Assembly: GCA_963762965.1 (NCBI GenBank)
Contig: CAVXME010000001.1
Coordinates: 3,286,001 to 3,350,000, forward strand
Length of the DNA stretch: 64,000 nucleotides
DNA from: DATBAX01 sp963762965
Lineage (GTDB): Bacteria; Acidobacteriota; Terriglobia; Terriglobales; Acidobacteriaceae
Reading direction: 5' to 3'
Shown here one piece after another: positions 14,334 to 22,983 of the stretch (its first letter is position 1; every line of letters starts with the position of its first letter). Both the position numbers and the translations under genes were made by a program. The notes under the pieces were generated by a model. That model was given only the letters and a program-made list of their open reading frames with translations, was not told the origin of the DNA and searched no databases.

Positions 14334-15487
14334 GTTTGCAAGCACAGGATTCAGCGGATCAAGTGGCGAAGCGGCGGTCGACCGCACCGCATACTTCCAT
14401 GTTCATGCGCATGCTGCTGCGCGCCGCGGTGCTTCGCCGGGGACGTGCTGCCTCTGCCCTGCTTGCCATGACGGTCGCTGCCGCGGTTGCCACCGCCATG
14501 CTTAATCTTTATGTGGAAGTACAGGTAAAGCTGCGCAAGGAATTCCGCAACTACGGCGCCAACATCGTAATCGTCGCGAAGGATGGTCAGGCGCTGCAAG
14601 CCGATGCGTTGAAAACCGTGGACACTGCACTTGCTGGCCGTGGCCTGGCAGCGCCTTTTGCGTATGTTGTGGCCCGGACCTCCGACGGAAGATCCGTGGT
14701 GGTTTCTGGTACGGATTTTGACCTGGTACGCAAGCTGAATTCCTGGTGGTCGGTGAGTCATTGGCCGGATGCGACGAACCAATCGCTAATCGGTGCGAGG
14801 GCAGCTTCAGTTGTCAGCCCGCAAGGCCAACCCTTTGACTTGAGCTTCCAGGGAAAAACGATCTCCCTCGCACCGGCTGGAATCCTGAAGACGGGTGCTG
14901 CCGAAGAGAGCCGCATCTATCTTTCGATGAACGAGTTTGAAGCTTGGACGGGCGTCGCTCCGAGCACCATCGAAGTGGCGGCATCCGGTTCCCCGGAAGA
15001 AGTTAGCGCCATGGTCAGCCAGCTTGCACAAGCGCTGCCGGCCTCTGAAATTCACCCCGTGCGTCAGATCATGGAGAGCGAAGCCCAGGTGCTTGGCAAG
15101 ACCCGCTCCACGCTGCTGGCGGCGGCGATTCTCATCATTCTCACAGCGTCCGTATGTGTGCTGGCAACATTGATGGGATGGGTGTTCGACCGCAGACGCG
15201 ATTTTGCGATTATGAAGGCCTTGGGGGCCTCCGAACGCCTAATCAGCGGGTTCTTTGCCGGCGAGGCGGCTGCGCTGGGCGCGGTGGGAGCGATCGCTGG
15301 ATTCGTGATCGGGATCGGGGTCGCGGCGTGGATTGGCCGGGCGAACTTCAATGCCCCGGTGATGCCCCGATTCGGCGTATTCCCTGTGGTCCTGGCGGGC
15401 AGCGTGGCGGTTGCGCTTATCGCCGCCGTGGTACCAATTGTTTTGCTGCGGCGGGTCCAGCCAGCTATGATCCTGAAGGGCGAATAG
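14330..15487 (+). CDS. ABC transporter permease, FtsX/MacB type (second of two)
   Basis: A 385-residue paralogue of the preceding permease with the same plan: a cytoplasmic leader of about 25 residues, helix at about 40-60, periplasmic domain, then three helices from about residue 260. 'DRRRDFAIMKALGASERLI' is the ATPase-contact loop. It overlaps the first permease by 4 nt (ATGA) and ends just before the GTG of the ATPase gene, so a heterodimer of two permeases with one ATPase type is likely. Periplasmic parts share 'GANIVIVAKDG' / 'HANIVVTPQED' at the same position, showing common ancestry. Confidence 0.88.
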   Translation: MSLQAQDSADQVAKRRSTAPHTSMFMRMLLRAAVLRRGRAASALLAMTVAAAVATAMLNLYVEVQVKLRKEFRNYGANIVIVAKDGQALQADALKTVDTALAGRGLAAPFAYVVARTSDGRSVVVSGTDFDLVRKLNSWWSVSHWPDATNQSLIGARAASVVSPQGQPFDLSFQGKTISLAPAGILKTGAAEESRIYLSMNEFEAWTGVAPSTIEVAASGSPEEVSAMVSQLAQALPASEIHPVRQIMESEAQVLGKTRSTLLAAAILIILTASVCVLATLMGWVFDRRRDFAIMKALGASERLISGFFAGEAAALGAVGAIAGFVIGIGVAAWIGRANFNAPVMPRFGVFPVVLAGSVAVALIAAVVPIVLLRRVQPAMILKGE

Positions 15488-15488
15488 T

Positions 15489-16715
15489 GTGATCCAACTG
15501 AAAGAGGTAACCCGGGGTTACCCCGCGCGAGCGGAGGCCAGTGGCGGAACCATCCGCGCACTCGACAGTTTCTCGCTCAGCGTGGTCCCCGGCGAATGGA
15601 TTGCGATCATGGGCCCGTCTGGTTCGGGCAAGTCCACACTGGTCAATCTGATTGGTTGTCTCGACCGTCCGACTTCGGGCGAAATTTGGCTCGATGGCGA
15701 GAACGTCGCTAACATTTCCAACGCTGAATTGAATCGGGTGCGGGCCGAGAAAGTCGGTTTCATTTTTCAGCAGTTTCATTTGATCCCCTACCTCACGGCA
15801 CTCGAAAATGTCATGTTGGCGCAATATTTTCACAGCATGACCGACGAGCAGGAAGCGCTGGAAGCCTTGCAGCGCGTGGGATTGAAGGAGCGGGCGCATC
15901 ACCTGCCTTCGCAACTCTCCGGCGGCGAACAGCAACGGGTTTGCATCGCCCGGGCGCTGATCAACGATCCCAAGATTGTTCTGGCCGATGAGCCCACGGG
16001 AAATCTGGACGCCCTCAACGAAGAAATCGTGCTGCGCCTTCTCCGCGACTTGCATCGCCAGGGACGCACCATCGTGATGGTCACGCATGATCCCGTGGTC
16101 GCGCGCCTGGCCGACCGCCGCATCGAACTGCATCATGGCAAGATCGCCGCGCAGGAAGTCTTCGCCATGGCGGACGAAGAGCAATTCGACGAGGTGCTGG
16201 AAGAGCTTTGGGCGCTTGAAGAGCACGGCGAGATTGCCGAAATCGAACATATGGAAGTCCACGGCGCTTTGCCCGTGAGCATCGCCGTCGAAAAGATGGC
16301 TGACCTTGGGTTTCTTACCACGCGGCCACATCCTCCCGAGCCGCATCATCACAAGGTTTTCGTCAATCCCTGCCACGATGCGCTCAAGCCCACCGGAGTT
16401 TCGATTGGCGATGGCAGCATGATCGTGGAATTGACGCCCCGCGGACGGCAGCGTGCTGCGGACATCATTCGCCGCCATCGGCTGGCGGAGCGCCTGTTCA
16501 CTGACAGCCTGGCTTTGGATAGCGAATCTGAAATTGAACAGCAAGCCTGCAAGTTCGAGCATATTCTTTCCCCGGAAGCTACGGATAAAATCTGCACGTT
16601 CCTCGGACATCCCCGTACTTGCCCGCATGGTGCGCCGATCCCACCGGGGCCGTGCTGTGGCAGGGCAACGGAATTCGCGGGCGTCTCCGTATCGAAAACA
16701 GACCGGGTAAGCTGA
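15489..16715 (+). CDS. ABC transporter ATPase fused to a DtxR/MntR-like metal regulator
   Basis: A 408-residue chain. Residues 1-225 are a MacB/LolD-like ATPase: Walker A 'GPSGSGKST' (42-50), signature 'LSGGEQQR' (143-150), Walker B 'IVLADEPT' (163-170) and H-loop H200. Residues 229-385 resemble an iron- or manganese-dependent repressor: helix 'FDEVLEELWALEEHG', HTH-like 'ALPVSIAVEKMADLGFL', a long His-rich wing ('HPPEPHHHK'), then 'RRHRLAERLFTDSLAL' and 'EQQACKFEHILS', with 'GHPRTCPHGAPIP' as in the dimerisation domain. Likely metal ligands by alignment to DtxR are H330, E334, C354, E357 and H358; E235/E238 resemble the D8/E11 pair of MntR, and the DtxR H98 position is Glu. GTG start; murI follows 3 nt after the stop. 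An internal ATG at 16167 could yield the regulator alone. The fusion is seen; its regulatory action is inferred. Confidence 0.9.
   Translation: MIQLKEVTRGYPARAEASGGTIRALDSFSLSVVPGEWIAIMGPSGSGKSTLVNLIGCLDRPTSGEIWLDGENVANISNAELNRVRAEKVGFIFQQFHLIPYLTALENVMLAQYFHSMTDEQEALEALQRVGLKERAHHLPSQLSGGEQQRVCIARALINDPKIVLADEPTGNLDALNEEIVLRLLRDLHRQGRTIVMVTHDPVVARLADRRIELHHGKIAAQEVFAMADEEQFDEVLEELWALEEHGEIAEIEHMEVHGALPVSIAVEKMADLGFLTTRPHPPEPHHHKVFVNPCHDALKPTGVSIGDGSMIVELTPRGRQRAADIIRRHRLAERLFTDSLALDSESEIEQQACKFEHILSPEATDKICTFLGHPRTCPHGAPIPPGPCCGRATEFAGVSVSKTDRVS
16153..16169 (+). promoter_or_regulatory. Internal ribosome binding site and ATG before the regulator domain
   Basis: AGGAAG at 16153-16158 stands 8 nt before an in-frame ATG at 16167 (residue 227, MADEEQFDEV), exactly where a stand-alone DtxR/MntR-type protein would begin. 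Translation from it would give a 182-residue regulator ending at 16715. The sequence is seen; use of this start is a prediction. Confidence 0.5.
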
Positions 16716-16718
16716 CCG

Positions 16719-17543
16719 ATGTCCACCCGCAGACCTTGCATCGGTGTGTTCGATTCCGGCTTCGGCGGCCTCACCGTTCTTAAAGCTTTACTTGAGCTTA
16801 TCCCGGAAGCAGACTATCTCTACTTCGGCGACACCGCCCGGCTTCCCTACGGATCGAAATCTGCGGAGACGGTCGCAAAATACGCCGTTGAAGCCGCACA
16901 TTTTCTGGAACAGCGCGGCGCTCAATTCTTGGTGATCGCCTGCAACACCGCGACTGCGCTGGCGTTGGACAAAATCACCGCCGCATCGAGTGTGCCGGTA
17001 GTGGGCGTGGTGGAGCCTGGGGCTGAAAGCGCCTCGGCTGCGAGCAAGAACCGGAAAGTTGCGGTCATTGGCACGGAAGCCACTGTCAGCAGCCATGCTT
17101 ATTTGAAAGCTTTAGAAGCTCGCGGGATTCAGGCCAGAGAAAAAGCCTGTCCGTTGCTGGTTCCGTTAGTCGAAGAAGGATGGGTGGAGCATCCGGTCAC
17201 GGAGCAAGTCGCCAAGATTTATCTCGAGGAAGTATTCGGCGATGGTTTTCAATCGGCTGACGTTCTTGTTCTTGGCTGCACTCATTATCCGCTCATTAAG
17301 CCGGTGTTGCGGCGCGTGGCTCCGGCCCAGGTCGCGATCATCGACTCCGCGGAATCAACCGCGCAGGTAGTTAAGGATCTGCTGCGAAGTTCTCCTCTGC
17401 CAGTCACAACTGAAGAAGAGCGGCGCAGATCACCGCGACTCAAGTTCTTTGCCACGGATTCCGTGGAGAAGTTTCGCCGGCTCGGAGCACGGTTTCTCGG
17501 CCGTCCGATCGAGGATGTGGAGCATGTGGATTTGAAGGAGTAG
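16719..17543 (+). CDS. murI: Glutamate racemase
   Basis: Interconverts L- and D-glutamate to supply D-Glu for peptidoglycan. The 274-residue chain shows the family signature 'IGVFDSGFGGLTVLKAL', the two catalytic cysteines C75 ('ACNTATA') and C187 ('LGCTHYP', with H189), and the 'FGDTARLPYG' substrate loop. It follows the ATPase-regulator gene by 3 nt and may be transcribed from the iron operon promoter, although no functional link is obvious. It uses the cofactor-independent two-Cys mechanism. Confidence 0.96.
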   Translation: MSTRRPCIGVFDSGFGGLTVLKALLELIPEADYLYFGDTARLPYGSKSAETVAKYAVEAAHFLEQRGAQFLVIACNTATALALDKITAASSVPVVGVVEPGAESASAASKNRKVAVIGTEATVSSHAYLKALEARGIQAREKACPLLVPLVEEGWVEHPVTEQVAKIYLEEVFGDGFQSADVLVLGCTHYPLIKPVLRRVAPAQVAIIDSAESTAQVVKDLLRSSPLPVTTEEERRRSPRLKFFATDSVEKFRRLGARFLGRPIEDVEHVDLKE

Positions 17544-17622
17544 ATCCGAGCATTCGTGCAATTTAAACGCAAGTTTCGGATAGCCGCGAACGCAATCACC
17601 AGTTAATCTGAGTCTCGATCCC

Positions 17623-18306
17623 ATGCATCCCCTCGACAATGTCATCTGGAAGGCACTGACTACGACCGATGCGCACTTCGCGGAATCCTATGGCTCGGCC
17701 CGAAGATTTCCCCATGAAGTCACAGCCCTCGGGGCCTTCTCCGGGCCGGAAGCGGAAGGCTTTGAATCATTGAAGGGCTTGCTGCCTCCGAGCGGTGTAG
17801 TGGCACTCTTTCTTGATGCGCCTACCGAACCGGCATCGGGTTTGGAAGTGGTTCGGGCCATCCCGCTGGTGCAAATGCTGCACGACGATCGTAAGTTGGA
17901 TTTCGCAGCGCGGAATCATGTCGAGTTGGGTGAGAAAGATGTGCCAGAGATGGTGGCCCTCGCCGAGCTGACCAAGCCTGGCCCGTTCGGCAAACGGACC
18001 CGCGAGTTGGGCACCTATCTCGGAATTCGCCGTCAAGACCAGCTGGTCGCCATGGCAGGTGAACGCATGCGTCTCCCGGGATACACCGAGGTCAGCGCCG
18101 TTTGCACCCACCCGGACCACACCGGCCACGGATACGCCGCATCACTCATTAGCGCGGTGGTCGGCAAAATCCAGGATCGTGGGGAAACCGCATTTCTTCA
18201 CGCCGCAGGGGAAAACCAACGCGCAATTGATCTGTATAAACGATTGGGATTCAAAACACGAGTAGTGCTGCACCTGCTGGTGGTGCGCAGAACGGACCAG
18301 AGCTAG
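17623..18306 (+). CDS. GNAT-family N-acetyltransferase (FR47-like)
   Basis: A 227-residue protein whose C-terminal half (about 125-220) is a GNAT acetyl-CoA binding fold. The motif A loop is 'HTGHGYAASLI' after the strand 'YTEVSAVCTHPD', followed by 'FLHAAGENQRAIDLYKRLGF', the usual motif B. The N-terminal 100 residues are a degenerate partner domain, as in FR47-like enzymes. The acceptor substrate cannot be inferred. Its end overlaps the converging tonB gene by 4 nt. Confidence 0.85.
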   Translation: MHPLDNVIWKALTTTDAHFAESYGSARRFPHEVTALGAFSGPEAEGFESLKGLLPPSGVVALFLDAPTEPASGLEVVRAIPLVQMLHDDRKLDFAARNHVELGEKDVPEMVALAELTKPGPFGKRTRELGTYLGIRRQDQLVAMAGERMRLPGYTEVSAVCTHPDHTGHGYAASLISAVVGKIQDRGETAFLHAAGENQRAIDLYKRLGFKTRVVLHLLVVRRTDQS

Positions 18307-19301
18307 TAAAGGCGGAACTCCACTTCCACGTTGATGGCAACCGCGACCGGCTTGCCGTCTTTCATGGCGGGCTCAAATTTCCAGGTCTTGACGGCTTCGA
18401 TGGCTTTCTCATCCAGGCCCAATCCCAGAGTACGGGCCACTTTAATGTCTCGAGGATGCCCATCCGCTCCCACAATCAGCAGGAGCACACAGGTGCCCTG
18501 GTATTTGGCTTTGCGGGCTTCCTCAGAGTACTCGGGGTCCGGTTGGAAAACAGCCTTAGGGGCCGACACGCCACCGCCCACATGGAATACGCCGCCACCA
18601 ATCCCACCGCCGCGGCCGTCCCCGACGCCGGGGCCAGCGCCAACCCCCACCCCACCACCGGAGCCAGAGCCAATCCCGCCGCCGGATCCAGTTCCATTGG
18701 AGGGTGGGCCCGAGGGTAAATGCGACATCGGATCTCCCAGGTTCGGCATGTTGCTGGCGATCTTGATCTGTGGAGGCAGAACCACGGTGGGTTCCACTGC
18801 CAGCTTGGGATGATCGTTTCTGACGATCACCGCAGGCGGAGTGATCTGCTGCATCGCGGCTTTAGGCAGCTTCCCTTTCACTGCCTGTAACTTGTCGCGG
18901 TCACCGCCGCCGCCGCCGCCACCGACCTTGGTCTTCGACACCGGCAATGCGGGAACGTCGTCAGGCCGGATCAGGGTCATGACAGCGGTGGGCTGTTCAA
19001 TCGCTTTGACTAGCCGGCGGGCAATGATCGTACCGACAATAATTAACGCAACAATCAGAACGTGTACTACGGTTGAGCCCAGTGCGCCATTCTTCTTGTA
19101 GTTGTAGAAGCCCCAGATATCTTTTACCGGAATCGGCTGCGAAGTGAGGACTAGCGGCGGCAGTTTCTTGGGAAAGAAAAAGTCGTTCAGATTTTGAGCC
19201 AGCGATTTCCACAACGACTCTTCAAATGTGCTCGAAGGCAGCAATAGATTGAATTCGGGCTGGTTCTCAACCTGGGGTTCGACAGTGTCAGTGGTTCCCA
19301 T
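18303..19301 (-). CDS. TonB-family energy transducer with glycine-rich linker
   Basis: A 332-residue inner-membrane protein that couples the proton motive force to outer-membrane receptors. It has an unusually long cytoplasmic N-terminus of about 73 residues, one membrane helix (74-95) and a periplasmic linker. The linker is not the usual Pro/Lys/Glu rod: it contains a seven-Gly run near residue 130 and a Gly/Ser tract from about 195 to 245. The C-terminal TonB domain (about 250-332) carries 'PDPEYSEEARKAKYQGTC' and 'AVKTWKFEPAMKDGKPV', matching the TonB/TolA C-terminal family. No exbBD or receptor is adjacent. Confidence 0.9.
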   Translation of the reverse strand: MGTTDTVEPQVENQPEFNLLLPSSTFEESLWKSLAQNLNDFFFPKKLPPLVLTSQPIPVKDIWGFYNYKKNGALGSTVVHVLIVALIIVGTIIARRLVKAIEQPTAVMTLIRPDDVPALPVSKTKVGGGGGGGDRDKLQAVKGKLPKAAMQQITPPAVIVRNDHPKLAVEPTVVLPPQIKIASNMPNLGDPMSHLPSGPPSNGTGSGGGIGSGSGGGVGVGAGPGVGDGRGGGIGGGVFHVGGGVSAPKAVFQPDPEYSEEARKAKYQGTCVLLLIVGADGHPRDIKVARTLGLGLDEKAIEAVKTWKFEPAMKDGKPVAVAINVEVEFRLY

Positions 19302-19528
19302 AATTGACTCGACCGTGCGACCGGGGTGAGGCTTACTTCTCGCCCCTCATAGTGTTGATGAGTGGTCCTGCCGCCAAGTTGCATGAACGGCACAAGTTAG
19401 CCACTCACTAAGATGCTCGTCCGCCGAAAAACGAACTTCCGACTCAAATTGTACACTTGTTTTCTCGATTTACGACATTGCTTTTACGGTTCCCTGGCGA
19501 GCCTGGACCCCCTGTCTACATGGGTTAA

Positions 19529-19557
19529 TGGACGATCGCTCACGCACTCCCTATAAT
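19529..19557 (+). promoter_or_regulatory. Promoter for ileS
   Basis: Consensus TATAAT at 19552-19557 with TGGACG at 19529-19534 and a 17-nt spacer. The -10 overlaps an ATG at 19556, so that ATG cannot lie in this transcript; this supports the GTG at 19592, which is preceded by GGGAG (19576-19580). The 19302-19528 sequence between tonB and this promoter holds no gene. Confidence 0.65.
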
Positions 19558-19591
19558 GAAGAAAATCAATTGTTTGGGAGAAAACAAGCGC

Positions 19592-22456
19592 GTGCCGCTC
19601 GATCTGAAATCCACCATTAATTTGCCCAAAACCGACTTTCCCATGAAGGCCAACCTGCCCCAGAATGAGCCCAAAATCCTGGCTCGCTGGGAGGAAATGG
19701 GCATTTACGAGCGGATTCGCAGGGAAAGGAAAGGCGCGCCGCTTTATGTTTTGCACGACGGGCCGCCCTACGCCAATGGGCCGATTCACCTGGGAACCGC
19801 CCTGAACAAGTGTTTAAAGGATTTCGTGGTCAAATCCAAGACCATGGCTGGGTTTGACGCCCCTTACGTCCCCGGATGGGACTGCCACGGCCTGCCCATT
19901 GAAATTAAAGTAGATAAGGAACTGGGCGGCAAAAAGTTGCAGATGCGGCCCACGGATGTTCGCTTGGAATGCCGCAAGTATGCCGAGAAATATCTCGATT
20001 TACAGCGCGGGCAGTTTAGGCGCATCGGGGTTTTCGGGCGCTGGGACAAGCCATACTCCACCATGACTCCGCAGTACGAGTCTGTGGTGCTGGATACATT
20101 CTTTGCCTTTTACGAGAAACCAGGTTTTGTGTACAAGGGCTTGCGCGCTGTGTACTGGTGCATGCAAGACAAAACAGCCTTGGCAGAAGCCGAGGTTGAG
20201 TACGAGAACAAGACCAGCCCGACGATTTGGGTGAAGTACACATCGCTCGACGATCTGGGGGAGCTCGCTCCGGCGCTGAAGGGCAGGAAGGTTTCGACCA
20301 TTATCTACACCACTACTCCATGGACTATGCCAGCCTCCATGGCGGTGGCGTTTCACCCTCTTGAAGAGTATGTGGTGCTGGCGGATAGAAATAATCCCAA
20401 TGAGCTTTACATCGTTGCGGAACGTCTAAAGGAAAATGTTCGAGCCGATATCAAAGACACAGTCAACCTGGATGTAGAAAAGCCTTTGGCTCAGTTTGAA
20501 GGACACAGGCTCGAGAACCTCCGTTTCCAGCATCCATTTCTCGATCGCGTGATTTTAGGCGTCCTTGCTGATTACGTCACTATGGACACTGGCACCGGCG
20601 TGGTCCACACTGCACCGGCGCACGGCGCGGAGGACTTTGCGACGGGCACAAAGTATGGTCTCGACGCCACCAGCAACGTAGACGAGCGCGGCATCCTACG
20701 CAATGGGCTGCCGGAATACGACGGCCTGAAAGTTTGGGATGCCAATCCGGTCATCATCGAGTTGCTAAAGAAGCGTGGCGCGCTACTTGCGTCGGGCAAG
20801 CTCGAGCATTCTTACCCCTGCTGCTGGCGCTGCCACAGTCCCATCATCTTCCGAGCTACCGAGCAGTGGTTTATTCGGATGGGGGCCCTGATGGACATCG
20901 AGGCCACGCTGCGCAGCCGGACGCTTGAAGACATTAAGAAAGTGAAGTGGGACCCGTCCTGGGGCGAGGAGCGCATGAACAACATGATCGCTGGACGTCC
21001 CGATTGGTGCATTTCGCGGCAGCGGGTATGGGGCGTGCCGATTGCTGTTTTCCTGTGCGAGAGCTGCGGCAAGCCGCTGAACGATCATGCGGTGAATCGC
21101 AAGGTCGTCGAACTCTTTTCACGCGCCGGTGCAGACTCCTGGTACACACCGGAGGCTGATGCGATTCTGCCTGCCGGTACAAAGTGCCCGCATTGCTCGG
21201 AAACCAAATTCAAAAAAGAGATGGACATTTTTGATGTCTGGTTGGAATCGGGTGCGAGCTATTTGTCTTTGAGAGCCGGCGAGCCGGATTATCCGTGGCC
21301 TTCCGATCTCTACCTTGAAGGCGCAGACCAGTTCCGCGGATGGTTCCAGTCTTCCCTGCTCTGCGCCATGGGAAAACAAGGCAGCCCGCCGTACGCTGGC
21401 GTCGTCACTCCCGGTTGGACGCTCGACGAAAAAGGGCAGGCCATGTCGAAGTCGCGGGGAAATGATGTTGATCCAGTGGACATCGCTAAGCGTTTCGGTG
21501 GCGAAGTGGTGCGCATGTGGGTGGCGTCGGTGGACTTTCGGGAAGACATGGTGGGCTCGGAAGCGTTAATGCAGCGAGCCGCGGACAACTACAGGACCAT
21601 CCGCAATAACCTGTTCCGCTATGTGCTCAGCAATCTTTACGATTTCGAGCCGAAACGCGATGCAGTGGCATTCGACAAATTAGAAGCCATTGATCAGTAC
21701 ATGCTGCGCGAAACCTGCACGCTGGCGAACGACGTCACACGTTGGTACGACGAGTTTGCCTTCCATAAGATTTATCAGCGGACCAATCATTTCTGCGTAG
21801 TGGAACTGAGTGCCTTTTACTTCGACATATTGAAAGACCGGCTCTACACCTATGCTCCCAATTCGCCAGGACGCAGGTCGGCGCAAACCGCGCTCTGGCA
21901 CATTGGCGAGGCATTGGTCCGTTTGCTAGCTCCCATTCTCAGCTTCACTTGCGAGGAAGTCTGGCAATACTTGCCCGCGGTTGGATCGCGTGGTGAGAGT
22001 GTGCATTTGGAGAAATTTCCAACTGCTTCGGACATTCTGGGCGACAGCAAGACTGCCGCGGAAGATACCGTACAACGAGAAGACTGGAAAACACTACGGG
22101 CCGTCCGGGAGCAAGTGCTGAAAGTCTTGGAGGATGCACGAGCGCAAAAGCTGATCGGCAAGGGCATCGAAGCGCAGCTCACCATCACGGCAGCGGACCC
22201 CGTCTATTCTGTGCTTGCGCGGTACCAGGGCCAGCTTCGCTATTTGTTCATCGTGTCAGCGGTCAGGCTGGAACAAGGCGTTTCAGGAAACGGGGCCGGA
22301 GGAGTAAGCGTGCAGGTAAGCAAAGCCGACGGGCAGAAGTGCGAACGCTGCTGGAATTATTCAACTCATGTCGGTGAAGATGCATCTTATCCAACTGTGT
22401 GCGAACGCTGTAGCGCGGCACTAAAGGAAATCGAGGCGGGGAAACCAACGGCGTAA
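19592..22456 (+). CDS. ileS: Isoleucyl-tRNA synthetase
   Basis: Charges tRNA-Ile in the cytoplasm. From the GTG start the chain is 954 residues, normal for bacterial type-1 IleRS. It begins with 'LKSTINLPKTDFPMKANLP', the usual N-terminus. The class I HIGH motif appears as 'HLGT' in 'NGPIHLGTALNK', with Thr at the fourth position, and KMSKS as 'AMSKSRGND'. 'GWDCHGLPIE' and the editing-domain 'TTPWTMPAS' are present. The C-terminal zinc finger is 'CERCWNYS' plus 'CERCSAAL'. An ATG 36 nt upstream falls inside the -10 box and is rejected. lspA follows after 16 nt, a common ileS-lspA pairing. Confidence 0.96.
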   Translation: MPLDLKSTINLPKTDFPMKANLPQNEPKILARWEEMGIYERIRRERKGAPLYVLHDGPPYANGPIHLGTALNKCLKDFVVKSKTMAGFDAPYVPGWDCHGLPIEIKVDKELGGKKLQMRPTDVRLECRKYAEKYLDLQRGQFRRIGVFGRWDKPYSTMTPQYESVVLDTFFAFYEKPGFVYKGLRAVYWCMQDKTALAEAEVEYENKTSPTIWVKYTSLDDLGELAPALKGRKVSTIIYTTTPWTMPASMAVAFHPLEEYVVLADRNNPNELYIVAERLKENVRADIKDTVNLDVEKPLAQFEGHRLENLRFQHPFLDRVILGVLADYVTMDTGTGVVHTAPAHGAEDFATGTKYGLDATSNVDERGILRNGLPEYDGLKVWDANPVIIELLKKRGALLASGKLEHSYPCCWRCHSPIIFRATEQWFIRMGALMDIEATLRSRTLEDIKKVKWDPSWGEERMNNMIAGRPDWCISRQRVWGVPIAVFLCESCGKPLNDHAVNRKVVELFSRAGADSWYTPEADAILPAGTKCPHCSETKFKKEMDIFDVWLESGASYLSLRAGEPDYPWPSDLYLEGADQFRGWFQSSLLCAMGKQGSPPYAGVVTPGWTLDEKGQAMSKSRGNDVDPVDIAKRFGGEVVRMWVASVDFREDMVGSEALMQRAADNYRTIRNNLFRYVLSNLYDFEPKRDAVAFDKLEAIDQYMLRETCTLANDVTRWYDEFAFHKIYQRTNHFCVVELSAFYFDILKDRLYTYAPNSPGRRSAQTALWHIGEALVRLLAPILSFTCEEVWQYLPAVGSRGESVHLEKFPTASDILGDSKTAAEDTVQREDWKTLRAVREQVLKVLEDARAQKLIGKGIEAQLTITAADPVYSVLARYQGQLRYLFIVSAVRLEQGVSGNGAGGVSVQVSKADGQKCERCWNYSTHVGEDASYPTVCERCSAALKEIEAGKPTA

Positions 22457-22472
22457 TCCAACGATCAGTCGA

Positions 22473-22979
22473 ATGACCAATCCTCAACCCATGCGAAAGT
22501 ATCATTTTTTAATCGCGCTGTTTATTGTGGCACTCGACCGGGCAACCAAGTTGCTTGTCGCCAAAGACATTGGGCTGCACAACAGCATCCCGATTATTCC
22601 CCGTTTTTTCTATCTGACCCACTTCGAGAATCGCGGCGCGGCGTTTGGCTTGTTCGACGATTCGCATTCCCAATGGAAAGCCAGCCTGCTGGTTTTGTTT
22701 TCCATCGCGGCACTGATCATCGTTTCCACGATGTTATGGCGCAGTCGACACTCGATGGCCACCACTGGGATAGGGCTGGCTATGATCATGGGCGGCGCCA
22801 TCGGCAATCTATGGGACCGGTTGTTCAGCGGAAAAGTTGTGGATTTTCTGCTGGTCTATATCGGTTCGTACGAATGGCCGGCATTCAATGTTGCGGACAG
22901 CGCCATCGTAATCGGCGCCGGATTGTTGTTGGTGGAAATTCTGTTTGCGAAGTCGCCCACCCCCCAACAATCGGTATAG
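22473..22979 (+). CDS. lspA: Lipoprotein signal peptidase (signal peptidase II)
   Basis: Inner-membrane aspartyl protease that cleaves prolipoproteins after lipidation. It is 168 residues with four membrane helices. The two catalytic Asp motifs are visible: 'GGAIGNLWDRL' (first Asp) and 'WPAFNVADSAI' (second Asp), with 'ENRGAAFGLF' as the conserved N-terminal loop. It follows ileS in the usual order. A possible shorter start is the Met seven codons in (MRKYHF). Confidence 0.95.
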   Translation: MTNPQPMRKYHFLIALFIVALDRATKLLVAKDIGLHNSIPIIPRFFYLTHFENRGAAFGLFDDSHSQWKASLLVLFSIAALIIVSTMLWRSRHSMATTGIGLAMIMGGAIGNLWDRLFSGKVVDFLLVYIGSYEWPAFNVADSAIVIGAGLLLVEILFAKSPTPQQSV

Positions 22980-22983
22980 TGTT

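Noticed and set aside
15465..16628. 387-codon open frame opposite the ATPase-regulator gene
   Set aside because: Antisense shadow of a clearly conserved protein; no signal of its own.
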